Source: Plectrocnemia conspersa
Taxonomy: Eukaryota; Arthropoda; Insecta; Trichoptera; Polycentropodidae
Assembly (NCBI GenBank): GCA_009617715.1
Contig: VTFK01000402.1
Span: 124,001 to 188,000 of the forward strand
Direction: 5' to 3'
DNA length: 64,000 nucleotides
The notes below the pieces were generated by a model, which saw only the letters and a list, made by a program, of their open reading frames with translations, made no database searches and was not told where the DNA came from. Made by a program: the position numbers and the translations under genes. Of this stretch, positions 36,511 to 49,230 are shown piece after piece (position 1 is the first letter of the stretch; the number at the start of each line of letters is the position of its first letter).

Positions 36511-36549
36511 TTGACATTTTTCTCGATAAAAAAACACTAGTGTAAGATA

Positions 36550-37015
36550 CAGGGACGTCATTTGGCGAGGGCAAATGAGGGCATCCTTTCTTGAATTTGG
36601 CCAGAAAAATGCATGTCATTTGATAATATTCTATGAATCTTAATAAAACCCAAATATTAAAAAAAAACAGGAATGTTGTTGTTTTTTTAATTTTAGAATT
36701 GTCTCCCTCCTCTTCTGAAAAGAAGCGAAAAGAACGTCAAATAAAATCTTAAAAATACAGTAACCCCAAAATATTTTTTAAAAAACGTAATTTCAGTAAA
36801 ATTAAATCAGAATACATTTTCACCGGTAGATATACATACAAATATATATATATATACTTTCACCAGTGAAAATACACATATTTTATCTGGCAAATTATAT
36901 TTTCACTAGCGAAGTCCAAATACATTTTCATCAGTAGACATGTATATTTCTACTAGTGAAAATATAATTTAACTGATAGGTGCTGATGAAATTATATGCT
37001 CCTCCTCTCGCATAT
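36550..37015 (-). mobile_element. Interspersed CACTAGTGAAAA repeat, copy 2 (inverted)
   Basis: Begins CAGGGACGTCATTTGGCGAG at 36,550, a hAT-like CAGGG end, followed by TTCTTGAATTTGGCCAG and AATGACATG-type blocks. The part from 36,815 has repeated TTTCACYAGTGAAAAT palindromes and ends at CTGATAGGTGCTGATGAAAT near 36,975-36,996. Block by block it is the reverse complement of 6055-6703, without the MITE found there. Non-coding. Confidence 0.65.
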
Positions 37016-37221
37016 AACCCCATAGTTTTTCTGCATTTAGATGTTACACTATGTTTTATAAATATGAACACAATCCTTACCGATATTTTTACGGACTTCT
37101 GATATGAGAGTATTGGTCAGAGTGTATTCAAACCGAATTTTAGTCAATAGGAGGGCTCAAATACAATTATCACTTTTCAGAAGGCAAAAATTCACGTCAA
37201 AAGCAATAAAATCGTGTCGGC

Positions 37222-37269
37222 GCCGTCGCAGTGGGAACGCTCGGCAATGAGCGTGCCCACTGCGACGGC
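37222..37269. repeat. Near-perfect 48-bp GC-rich hairpin
   Basis: Left arm 37,222-37,242 (starts GCCGTCGCAGTGGG, ends ACGCTC) and right arm 37,249-37,269 are inverted repeats matching at 20 of 21 positions around a 6-nt loop GGCAAT. Pairing stops abruptly at both outer ends, and the flanks are A/T-rich. It is too short and too perfect for a typical pre-miRNA. It may be a foldback MITE. Confidence 0.85.
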
Positions 37270-39530
37270 TTAAAAAATACGGATTAAAAGGCTTACATTA
37301 AACTAACATTAAAAATAACCAACGATCTTCAGGGCATGTTAGGAATGCCTTATTATTATATTTTTTTTTGTTAAAATATGATTTAATGTAAATAAATATG
37401 CATGAATCACAATACTTTTTCTCCTTTTAAGGTTATATTCAATAATAAAAATTTATTGATTTTTATTATTTAATAAAATTGATCAACGACGTACAATTCT
37501 TAAAATATTTTTGTAAAAAACTTCAGCCGGTTCGACTTAATTTTATTAAAAAAGTTTTTTGCATATTTTAGGTTTTTATAGATAAGGCACCCGCTTTCGA
37601 TGTTCGCGATTTAAAATCGCATATACCCTTTTCTTCCTTCCTGCATCTATCTGAACGTCCCGTTATCCCTTAATACACAAAACATGTGTGCCCTTACCAT
37701 TATGGGTACTTAAAGCGTTTAAACCTCCTTACGCATATGATTTTAGGGAAACGCTTTTATTGTTAAAAATATGTGTTTACTTACAAAATATCGTCACATC
37801 ATAACCATCATTGTGCATTATATTATAGATAGATAAGCCGATGTCGTAAAACACATTGTTGGCTTTTCACGCTTGTCGTTCACAAATGTCTGAGCCATTA
37901 ACTGTCGCATACTGTATACCAAAATACAACAAATTTATCATACATAATATATGAGAATGAATAATATGTAACGTTCATGTTCTATAGTTTACGATACACG
38001 TAATCGTTGGGCAATAATGAAAAGCAATAAATTCACATTGCGAGAAAGTAAAAACGTGATGCAGACTATACGAGTAAACAGGAAAGCTTGTCATTTAGCA
38101 TTAGAACGTACAAGTTAGGCCATGCGAATTCGATGGTCCTCGGAAAAGCTTTAAAACGAAAGTTCGTGTACTGTGATATATAATAAATCTTTCAACAAAT
38201 GTTTTCCACCTTTAACAAAATTGGGTATGAAAAAAATAAAATGAATTTGATCTATTTGATCTGAATTTGACAGCTATTTCTTGTCTTTTGACAATAAAAA
38301 TAAAAAACGTTGCTCTTCTTGATAATGATTATTATTATGTAACAGCTGTTTCTCCGTGCATCACACCTGGATAGTATTGCAATAATTTATTCACCTCATT
38401 CGTATCTATTAAAATTCGTAACTTACCTATTAAATTTCCTTCGTACAGAGCAATACGTCGATCATGTTAATGGTTTTAAATATAAGGTACATGCCTTTAA
38501 TTTTTAATGGTTTATATCCTCCTTAATTAAAAAAATATTTGCGTTTTAAATTCAATTGCTAATTTACCCCTACAAGATATGTACATACAGACATATGTAT
38601 GTATATAGGTATTGTGAATTTTAATATCCACATACAGTACGCAGCATTATTATCCGATAAATTCCAAAGTAACAAATGCGACATCGTTTTAATTAAATTA
38701 AAACAGTCGCGTGTGTATTTTGCAAAATATAGGCAAACGTTCATAAAGATATACACAATTTCAGCGAAAAATTATATTTTTCACCACCCTCTTTCTCAAA
38801 AATCATCGAACACTCTTACAATCCTTAAGAATTACCTTATTTTCGAACGCCTCGAGCGAATTTCTATTCATTCAGGATCATCTTAAATTTTCACAAAAAG
38901 TTTATTTTTAGATTAGGTTAAATATTTTTTTTAAATATAAATTAATTATTTTTCATAAATTGACAGTACAATATTTGTGTTATTTATCAATAAGAATAGT
39001 AGTTTATATAACATTTTATTATTGATATTTTTTATATAGTTTTTTTAAACGCTTATTGAATTTATATAAACTTTATTATTTACATACAATATATATATTT
39101 TTATAGTAAAATTAAAAAAAAATGGCGTATGAAATTTAAAGTAATTATTAATTATTTGAACAAGCAATATGGGCAATTAAAACGGCACAACTTATGGCTA
39201 AATATATATACATATATAATAATACAATATATAATCGTATGTATTTTGTGTAAAATATCTTTACTGTTTTTGTTTTTGCATTATTTCTTTTCCAATATTT
39301 AATTATGTGAATTATTTATTCATAGTAATGACAATATAAAGAAATTTAATTTATTAAAACCATAGTAGGTTCAATATTACAAACAATTCTAAAATAACTT
39401 ATTTAAAAGCAAACTTGTTTTTTCTCTGTTGAAAGCCCTTATACATTTATGCAAATTTGAAATTCTCACGTGGAACAGTTTCTCTTATTAAATTATTAAT
39501 GTAGTTCTCAAATTACAATTAGAGTAGGTT
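37270..39530. other. AT-rich intronic sequence
   Basis: No gene is recognised. A plus frame at 38,599-38,886 (95 codons, non-ATG or arbitrary start) and the opposite minus frame are both open and unremarkable. The 37,590-38,140 part is slightly GC-richer without readable content. Confidence 0.45.
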
Positions 39531-39531
39531 G

Positions 39532-39690
39532 GCATTCAAATACTTTGGACCTCTATTAAAAGCTTTCAAGAAAACGTGCATGTTTTCGAACATCCAGCAC
39601 GAACCACCTTTTTTTATGCAGCGGTATAAAAAAATGCAGTTGTAAAATATTAAAATAATATTCGTACAATTTTAATTTTTAACAAAAAAT
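39532..39690 (+). repeat. Diverged interspersed repeat, shorter copy
   Basis: Carries the same ordered blocks as 36,210-36,510: GCATTCAAATACTTT, ATGTTTTCGAACATC, CAGCACGAACCACC, ATGCAGCGGTATAAAAA, GCAGTTGTAAA and ACAATTTTAATTTT. It lacks about 140 bp in the middle. Confidence 0.55.
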
Positions 39691-42600
39691 GCTCTATGAT
39701 TATTCTCAAAATAATTGGGTTTTATTATTGAAAATTAAATGTATGAAAAATTTGTGGAGAAACGCATAAAAAAATATTTTATTGATGTATGAAAATAAAA
39801 ATAAATAAAATTCAAAAAAATCATATGACTCGAACACATGCATTAAAATCCTCAATCCTCTGTAGCTAAAAGTAATATGATATTATATTATTTTAACACA
39901 CTGTATCTCAAAACATGAGAAATCGCTTTTTGAATGAATTTTTTATAAGAGCAAATGTTTCAGTGTTTGCCTATTGAAAATTTAAATCAATTTATTTGCA
40001 ATTGAGTATCGAATTTAGCTATAGACGACAATATTTCTATCCAATTAATTTTAGATTTAAAAAGCGCCGAAATATATTTGGTTTCTTAAAAGGAAAGTAC
40101 CGATATAATTGGTCAGGCATAGCTTGCAATTATTGCTAGATATAAATCTGTAAATTTAATGAAAAAACGTAGTATAATTAATAAATTAAATTTTTTTTTT
40201 GTACTTTCAAATATGATGTTTAAATGTTTTCAATTTTATATAGATTTTAATAAGCGTGAATTTTTTGAATTAATATGCAAAATTAATTCTTAGTATTTAA
40301 TTTCGATAGCTTACAAGCAGTCCAGTCTAAAATTGTTTCTTGAGCTTTCTTGATTAAAAAAAAAGCTCTTTCTAAACAAATAGAGCGTAAATTTTCATTT
40401 TACAATAGATAATTAATTAAATTATTTCTATATCATTCTCAGTATAAATAAATATAATACGTTTATTTGTATGTGACATCTGATGTAGATAAATATAAAT
40501 GTATAAAAAATACTATGTATAGTATGTATTATATAAAGTATTTATTATGTATAAAGAACTGAATCGTAAGGCAAGAGGCAAAAAGCTCCTCTATTATAAT
40601 ATTACAAGAATCGCTTTATTGCCTCGAACCTAACGCACATTGAACTTATTTTCCGTTTCTTCGCTTCCTTCCATTGCAATATGGAATTCTCGCAGAATAG
40701 CAAAACACAATTAACGTTAAAAATATAAACCGAGATATCTTAGAATTATGAACAGGAAGGCAAGCACTTGGCGATCCTCTCATTCTGAGTGGCCGAAAAG
40801 GCGCGTCCTGGGAATAATTATTTCAACAATCATTTTTGAAAGAGAGAAATATATATTATATGTACGTGTACGTGTACGTGTATATTATGTCTGATTCGAA
40901 TACCCTGCACCAAAATTGGTATATTTTAATATGTTAATCACATTGCTCGACGCCGAATTAAATTGTCGTCGTTCATAAGACCCTTGTCTTAATTCCACCA
41001 CTAACCATGCCTGGTTACTGTACAGTAAATTTTGTAATTGTTTACAATCTTGCTAAACTCGCTCTTTGCCCTTTGTTTCTGAGCAGATGTATGTAATATA
41101 AACCGAACTATGTACTTCCCCGCATGTGTAAAGGCGAAATTTAAAGCACTCACTCGAAAACAAATTCTTCTTTTGACCCTTTAATTCGCTGAAATATGCT
41201 GGTTTTGATAAAAATAAATGGACAGTCAAAAAGTTGTTGATATGTATATATTTTATTTTTATGGTATAACGCTGCCCAGTTTAAAGAAAATAAAGTTAAA
41301 ATAATGCTGAAAAACTTTGCTGACAAACTCTAGAACCAAACAACAATAAAAAACATGATGTATGGAAATATTTTTATTATTTATTACACCATATTTCATC
41401 GAAAGAACAACTTCCTTAGTCATTGGCATTGTTCCACATCCGATAACAGTTTATCCAGTAAACATCTAAATCCTATTATTTCGAAAAAATGACATATATG
41501 CTGATTATTTTAATATGCATTTCATAGCATAACATTATATCTACCTAACTCGTAGATTTAGAGAGAAATATTAAAAAAAACGTTCTGAATGGAAAATATA
41601 TATGTTTTATATATTATTCGCATTTACTAAAAATAACTACCTATTAAGGCTAAGAACAATATTAAATTCTTGGAACGTAGTAGGATGTTTAAAACAAATA
41701 ACCATTCATGTTCGGTTTATAATTGCGTATTATTATATGAGTTCATTTTCTTAATGAGAATATCTTATATAAAATATTTTATTTTATTAAAATAATAAAA
41801 TTAAACTTTGAGTGTTTTAACAATGGTATAATAAAGTATCAAAACCACAATGGCGTGTTTAACAAAACATAAGATATCAGAATTGCGCAATAGCCACGCA
41901 TTTTCAAAGGCCATCAATTACTATCAATAGCCACAAATTACCACAAATAGTAATCAAGTTTTGAAACTAATATATAACATAATACTAATGCCCTCGCATC
42001 GAATAGGCATTGTTTGAACTATCCTTTGTAATTATCAAACGGTGGCCCAACTTTCACAAAGAGGCTCACGATTCGTCCAAGCTTTCTTGAAGGACCAGTA
42101 TAAAACATCTCGAATCACTGGCAATTATCCAAAAAAAAAATACGAGCATATATTTATTTAATTCAAATATTGCATTTATTTCGGGAAACCTTTTTTAACA
42201 CCTTCATTTTTTTGTTTTTACCAAATGTTCAGCCTATATAATTATTTTTTTTCGTGATAATTAATGTGGCACTTAAACCCCAGTTTATGAAGATGTCCTA
42301 TAACGTTTATTTATCAATAATCTACCCTTCTGTAAATTCTCTTAAAATCAATCGAGGGTCTTTATCGTCTCATCTTACAAGGATAGTTTTTTCAATTTTT
42401 CCAAAAATGCTACGTTTGAGTTTTTAACACATCTTCATCATACCTTAAACATATATTTTAGTCGCGGTAGTTGCATTACTTCCTGTTTAAAATTTTTTAC
42501 ATTTTAAAATAATATTAGTATTTATTTTCAAAGCAATGAAAAAATGTTTCTATCAAAGAAAACTATTTAATACCATTTACAAATTTTAATTACATTCTCA

Positions 42601-45440
42601 TAAACTAGCACTTAATGCATTTTAATATATGCACAACATAAAAAAGATTTAACATCAATTTTATTACTAAAATTTTTTTGGCACACCTATGAAAAAGGTC
42701 AAATGAACTTTATTTTTGAGTAAATATTATTTTAGATTGCCCAATCAATTCTTTGTTTACATTTTTAATTTCACAAAAGCGATTATTTTATAATGTGCTA
42801 TTGTGAATAAACAAACATAATTAAATACAAGTAAAAATAGCTTTTAACTACTATTTAATTAAAATTAAAAAGATAAGTTTTTATAATTATTTTTTTTTAT
42901 ACATTTAATTTTTTTAATAAAATTAATAATTACCAATAAGTGTGAATTTATAAATCTTTTACTACTTTTAACAAAAATGCAAAATATTTATCTTAAATAC
43001 ATATTTTAAACGTAATATATGAATTGTTTAAAACATAACCATTATCTGTATATATGTATTTACTTACTTTACAGATACTAAATTTTATAGATTTTAAACG
43101 TTAAATAAACTAAAATACTTATAGCATAATAATATCAATAGTTTTCTAAAGCACTATCATACCAGTTATTAAAAAAATATTTTACCTATCGAACGTGTAG
43201 CGATGTGAAAAAACAGTTTATTCTCACACACTAAAAGCACTCGTGCAGAAATTTTTAATTACAGACCTTATAATTTCAGTGTAGTTTTCACAAAAGCTAT
43301 TACCATTTTTATTACAATAAATATTATATGTCATCTTAATATAAAATCTAGTTCAGTGACAAATTAAATACGATATCTATAAATAATATATATATCAATA
43401 ATAACATTGGAAATTTAAATAATATATTAGCATACATATTTACAAGCACGAACAGTGGTAGTAAATATAATCCTTGGTGCATATCCCATATAAACCCTAG
43501 TGTTTTAATTTCTATCTTATCTGGGAGATGTATGTTAGTGATTAACATATTAAAATATAATTCCTTAACACAAATAAGGTTTTCTTAGAGTTTCTTAAAC
43601 TCAAATACAAAATTCGTAATTAATAATTAGAATAAAATTCAGATGTATATAATAGTACTAATATATTAGATTTCACTAATTTATAGACTTTGATTTCAGT
43701 TTGGTGTCTTTCTATTTACTTATTAGTTGTTAATTGTTACAGCGAATAATTTAAAATAAATAAATTATCTTTGCTGTCAGTGATATTAATTTACAACTTT
43801 TTATTTTTAAATTATTCGTTTACCTTTTTTGTGTATAATGATAATAATTGTCTCGACTTTATCGTTACTCTTAAAAATATTTGAATAAAGGTCAGATCGT
43901 TAATTATAAAATATTAACATTTGACTTCTCTTTTATTTTATCTGTTGAACCCTTTAATTTGCTTGACTTCGAACGATATATTTTACATTACAGAAGCTAT
44001 AAATATTTTTTTTTGTATTTATTATGGAAATTAATTCACACGATTTTTTTTCAACTAAACTATTTATTTTTATGTTGACCCACAAGTATACGTATCCTCT
44101 CGATTATGCAGGCATCTCTGAGCTGAATTTTTATAAATTTATTTAAAATGCCCTGTAGAAAGTTGGCTTTTGGTCCATAGCTCTTCTGTTAATGTACCAG
44201 AGACCCGAGTTAAATCTGCCGGGAGCATAACGGAAAAAATACAAAAGGGAATAGAAGTATGCATACAACTCCAACTTGGGTGTTAAATATAAATATATGT
44301 ATATGTAAGTACTTATATAATACATATAACGTTTCAAAGCCAATGTAATTGAACTGCGACTCTTTTAATACCGGTCGTTAGCGAACTGAGTTTTTTACGA
44401 GAAGCGTAAAAACGAGAACCAATTAACTGTTAACGAATATCAACTCAGAAGCTGATGCTTTGTTGATGAGCTATATTTTGAAAGACATTATTGAGTTATA
44501 CACAAAAATTTGTCAAAAACAATTTTTTTTTTAAATAAATATTGATCCTAAAGGAAAAATATAAACGCTTAAACAAATTATATTATACGCCTTTTTATAT
44601 AACATTTAATCCTAAGGACATATCTCAAATAAATTTATCAAATTAGATTTTATTTACTAAAACACTGCAGAAAACATTTAAGCAATTATATTTAAATTTT
44701 TAAACATACTTGACTTTGAACTTTGAAGCTTCTGAAATTTATATCTATACATCTAAAGCAATTATATTCATGTAATTTATATCATAAACATATAACCTTC
44801 TTTTATAATCAACAATTTAAATTATTGTTTGAGTACAAAATGTTAAATCATAATTAATTTTAATTTTCTATTTGTTAAAATTATCAAGATAATTTTTTGT
44901 CGTCATACATTTCTAATCTTAACATGGAGTATTGTTTGTGAAAACAATGCAGATAAGCGGTCCAAGCAAATTTATTTGTTGTTGTATTTAAATGCAGTAT
45001 TAAGATGTCTTTAATTATGAAAAACAGCACAGCTTTAAATTTTTCATATGCAAGGAAATTCTATTGCCTTTTTTCTATATATAAATTTATTCATTAAATT
45101 TGTATAGTATTTTTTTTAAAGAATGTGTTGACTTTATGTCACAATTAATCAATAGAAATTATTTACTAAATGTCGAAGATAAATTGTATGAATACGTTTA
45201 TAGCCCCTAATCCGAGCTTTGCTCATCGTAGTTCGCACAGTAATTGTTAGAGCGTTTGCAGAACTTGGCAATTCAAAGTGCACATCGCTTTTCTGTGGCC
45301 GAATCGTGTTGAACTGTAGATAAAGCTAAGAAGCTCCAAACTAGTTAGACTCCAGTCAAATTGATAATCCGACCATTAATTTCGTTTGCAAACAGTATTT
45401 AACGGTTGTAAAATCATATCTCTTTTTGCATCATATACTA
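39691..45440. other. AT-rich intronic sequence, nothing assignable
   Basis: GC-richer non-repetitive patches lie at 40,560-41,030 and 44,100-44,430, and a short (GTACGT)n run near 40,863-40,880. No gene, RNA or TE is recognised. Minus frames at 43,348-43,548 and 44,143-44,343 look like chance. Confidence 0.45.
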
Positions 45441-45448
45441 TATATAAA

Positions 45449-45475
45449 ACGGATGAATTTAACAAGTTCATCCGT
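45449..45475. repeat. Small perfect hairpin
   Basis: ACGGATGAA (45,449-45,457) and TTCATCCGT (45,467-45,475) are perfect 9-bp arms around a 9-nt loop, directly after a TATATAAAA word. It lies in a GC-richer, non-repetitive stretch (45,190-45,620) that could be regulatory. No transcript is evident. Confidence 0.4.
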
Positions 45476-45902
45476 AAACATAAAGATAACGAACGTTCAG
45501 TGTTGAAACGCCACTTTTCGTATCAACTATGTTCTAAATGCGAAAAAGATGGATACGTGAATTAGAGCAAGTGATTTTCGTGAGATCGAAAATTGTTTAC
45601 ATGAAAGAAACGTCGTAAATATACAATAACCTAGTGACAGACTGATAGCAAAACTTTTTTGAGAGATGCTATTTTATGGATGAAACTATATTATTCTACA
45701 CAAATTTGTATAATATATTTTTAAATTTTTGTAATACATTTTTATTAAATATTGCAATGCTCACAATTTATTCATAAAAAAACTAGAATGATCAAACATT
45801 TATTTCGAAACTTTATAAATAAAAATATTGAACTTAAAAACCATTATTTTTTCAATCTATAACTTAAAGTTCATAAATAAGCCATTTTAATTGTAACCTG
45901 TG

Positions 45903-47095
<1,193 letters not shown>

Positions 47096-47099
47096 TTTT

Positions 47100-47885
47100 T
47101 TTTTTAAATACGTTTTTTTCAATAATTTTACAGACATATTAATTATATATATTATACATGTTACTGGTTTATAACCATTTTCATGTTTACAGTAAGTTAT
47201 ATTTTTATTTTTGCGATATCGTTCGTATACAAGATAAAAAGGAATGGCCCGAACAAGCTTCTTTGAGGTACTCCAACTGGATCTTTTGTTCATTATTTAG
47301 TGAAACAACATAGCTTTTACTTTTCCGGTATGAGCGTATTAAGCGTAGTAGATAGTTAGGTGTTTTATTTTTGTATAGTTTATTAATCATGCAATACTGT
47401 GTCGAAAGCTTCTTCTATATTAAACATTAAAGATCCGTACTCTTTTTCATATTAAAATTAGTGTGTGTTTATGTGTTTCCGTTAAACTATTATATTAAAT
47501 TGATATGTTGTCAAGTATTTTTTTTTAAATCCAAATTTTATTACACTAAGATAATTTCAAACGCATAAGGATTATTTTTTAAATATTTTACTAAATGACG
47601 GTATTAAACTGATGGGGCGATAACTAATCGGATTTGTAGGATCCTTATTGGGTTTTCTTATCGGATGAATTTTAGCGGTTTTCTAACCGCTTGGGAAATA
47701 CCCAAAATATAGGCAGGCGTTAAAGATGTTTGTTAATTAATGAATGCAAATTCCAGGAAGGTGTTTAATCAACGTGCTAGCTAATCTATCAATTCCAGGA
47801 CTTTCTTTATTTTTCGAGTTTTTAATAACACTTAAAATTTCCCGTGAGTTTATTTTGCGAATTATATTATTATCTACCGTGGATG
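47100..47885 (-). pseudogene. Jockey/CR1-like LINE reverse transcriptase fragment
   Basis: Minus-strand relic of a non-LTR retrotransposon RT spanning its N-terminal half to the catalytic region. From 47,885 down: SPGIDRLASTLIKHLPG; LTNIFNACLYFGYFPSG; KTAKIHPI; KDPTNPISYRPISLIPSFSK; MFNIEEAFDTVLHD, with the first catalytic Asp; KLYKNKTPNYLLRLIRSYRK; and GVPQRSLFGPFLFILYTNDI near 47,230-47,280. These boxes are in canonical order but lie in different frames with stops. The FADD box and the C-terminus are missing, so the 3' end was lost or another element landed there. Confidence 0.9.
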
Positions 47886-47889
47886 CTTT

Positions 47890-48280
47890 TTTTTTTTGTA
47901 TTGTTTTAATTTACTTCGTTTTTAATTTTAGTGTATGAAAGTTTTAGTGAAATCTAACTAAAAGTGGCCCATTGTGTGGCCTTTAAAAAAAGTATTTTTT
48001 TTTCAAAGCGCGCGTCTCAAATCTTGTTTAAAATTGTTTCCTTGTCATATCGTATCAACATTGCAACGTAAAACTTACCAAAATAGAAGCATTCATTTAT
48101 CTAGTTTAATTGTGTTACGAAGGCAAAGCAAAATAATAATTAAAACCGCTTGAATCTTTAAGACAAATCGATTTTTAATGAACTAAATAGCTCGCATAAA
48201 ATATTTTCTTGTACATTTTTTCAGAATCTGAATAGGCCCACTAACCTTGAAAGCAAACCATTTGGTAACAATACATTATA
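47890..48280. other. AT-rich spacer
   Basis: No feature recognised between the LINE fragment and SINE copy 3. Confidence 0.45.
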
Positions 48281-48605
48281 AGATAGAATAGCGTAGTCCG
48301 TAACGTCTCAGACTACTAACTTTGAGGTTGCGAGTTCGAGCTCCGTCAGCGGCACTCGAATTTTTATTTATATAAAATGCACTATCATTAAAAAAAACTG
48401 CTCCAGCGCAGTGACATCTATTTATTATGCATTGTATAGCACATAATAATTTATAATTAATAATATAGATGTCACCGATTCCCAGACTTTCAGTCTACTT
48501 ACTTGTAGGTATTCATTATGTCTGTACAGATTTGCCCGTTATAACACATTAGGCTTTTGCCGGCCAGATTACAACGAAAATTTAATAAATAAAAAAAAAA
48601 ATTAT
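48281..48605 (+). mobile_element. tRNA-derived SINE, copy 3
   Basis: Head AGATAGAATAGCGTAGTCCG, B-box-like GAGTTCGAGCTCC near 48,333, linker GGCACTCGAATTTTTATTTA, body with AATATAGATGTCACCGATTC, then CTTGTAGGTATTCATTATG, TTTGCCCGTTATAACACATT, CCAGATTACAACG and an A-rich tail. It shares CGATTCCCAG with copy 1 and TTGTAGGTATTCATTAT with copy 2, so a consensus could be built. The B box carries a substitution, so this copy is probably transcriptionally dead. Confidence 0.88.
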
Positions 48606-48689
48606 ATAAAATATAATTTGAGTCATTATTTTCTTTGATTTTACATTGCTGAGTACAAGTAATTCTCGTTTTAAAAACTATTTGTCATA

Positions 48690-49230
48690 TTTTCCAGCTC
48701 TCCTTCCCCTGCAAAATTATTTTACAGTTTAAGTGGGAGTGTTTCAAACAGATATACTTCCGTAGATGATCTTGGAGTGACGTTCAAACAGAGACGAAAA
48801 TTTTCTATGCACATTCCCAATGTTTGTGATGCTCGGTTTCGTTATGCGGAGCGCGTGTCACTTTAATAATTTATTGCCGATTCGCGATATGTACGTTACG
48901 GTAATTCGTAGCATCTTCGAATATGACTACATTTTCTGGAATCCGAATGAAGCGAAGTATTCCTTGTTGTTAGAGAGAATTCAAATAATTTATATCCTAG
49001 TGCCTTTTTACTAGGATCGGTGGGATAGAAATGTCAGCGTAACGTCTATTCAATAAAGCACTTTTTAAAGTTACTAAGGGGTGGTGTCGACAACTCGTCA
49101 ATGCTCGGTGACATTCGGCTGTGAGCTTTAGACTGCCCTAGAGATTGCGATTGCGTCCCTTATTATTTTCCGTTGCGGCCAGGATGTCAGCGCTTGAGAA
49201 CGCTCCTCTTACACGAAAATGTTTTCGGCA
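48690..49230 (+). pseudogene. LINE reverse transcriptase C-terminal fragment, plus strand
   Basis: Plus-strand relic of the region after the RT active site. VDDLGVTFKQRRKFSMHIPN (about 48,762-48,820) is followed, after a frame change, by MLGFVMRSACHFNNLLPIRD, TVIRSIFEYDYIFWNPNEAK and LERIQIIYI. This matches the VxDLGVxFD / GFIMR / LVRSxLEYxxxxWNP / IExIQ series of CR1/Jockey-group LINEs. The next 200 bp, GC-richer and ending near 49,230, would be the tail of the ORF. It is in opposite orientation to the fragment at 47,100, so the two are not one element. Confidence 0.88.

Noticed and set aside
45441..45503. TATATAAAA followed by a TCAGTG initiator-like word
   Set aside because: The spacing from TATA to the initiator is about 58 bp, not about 30, and no ORF or splice donor follows. 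It does not support a core promoter.
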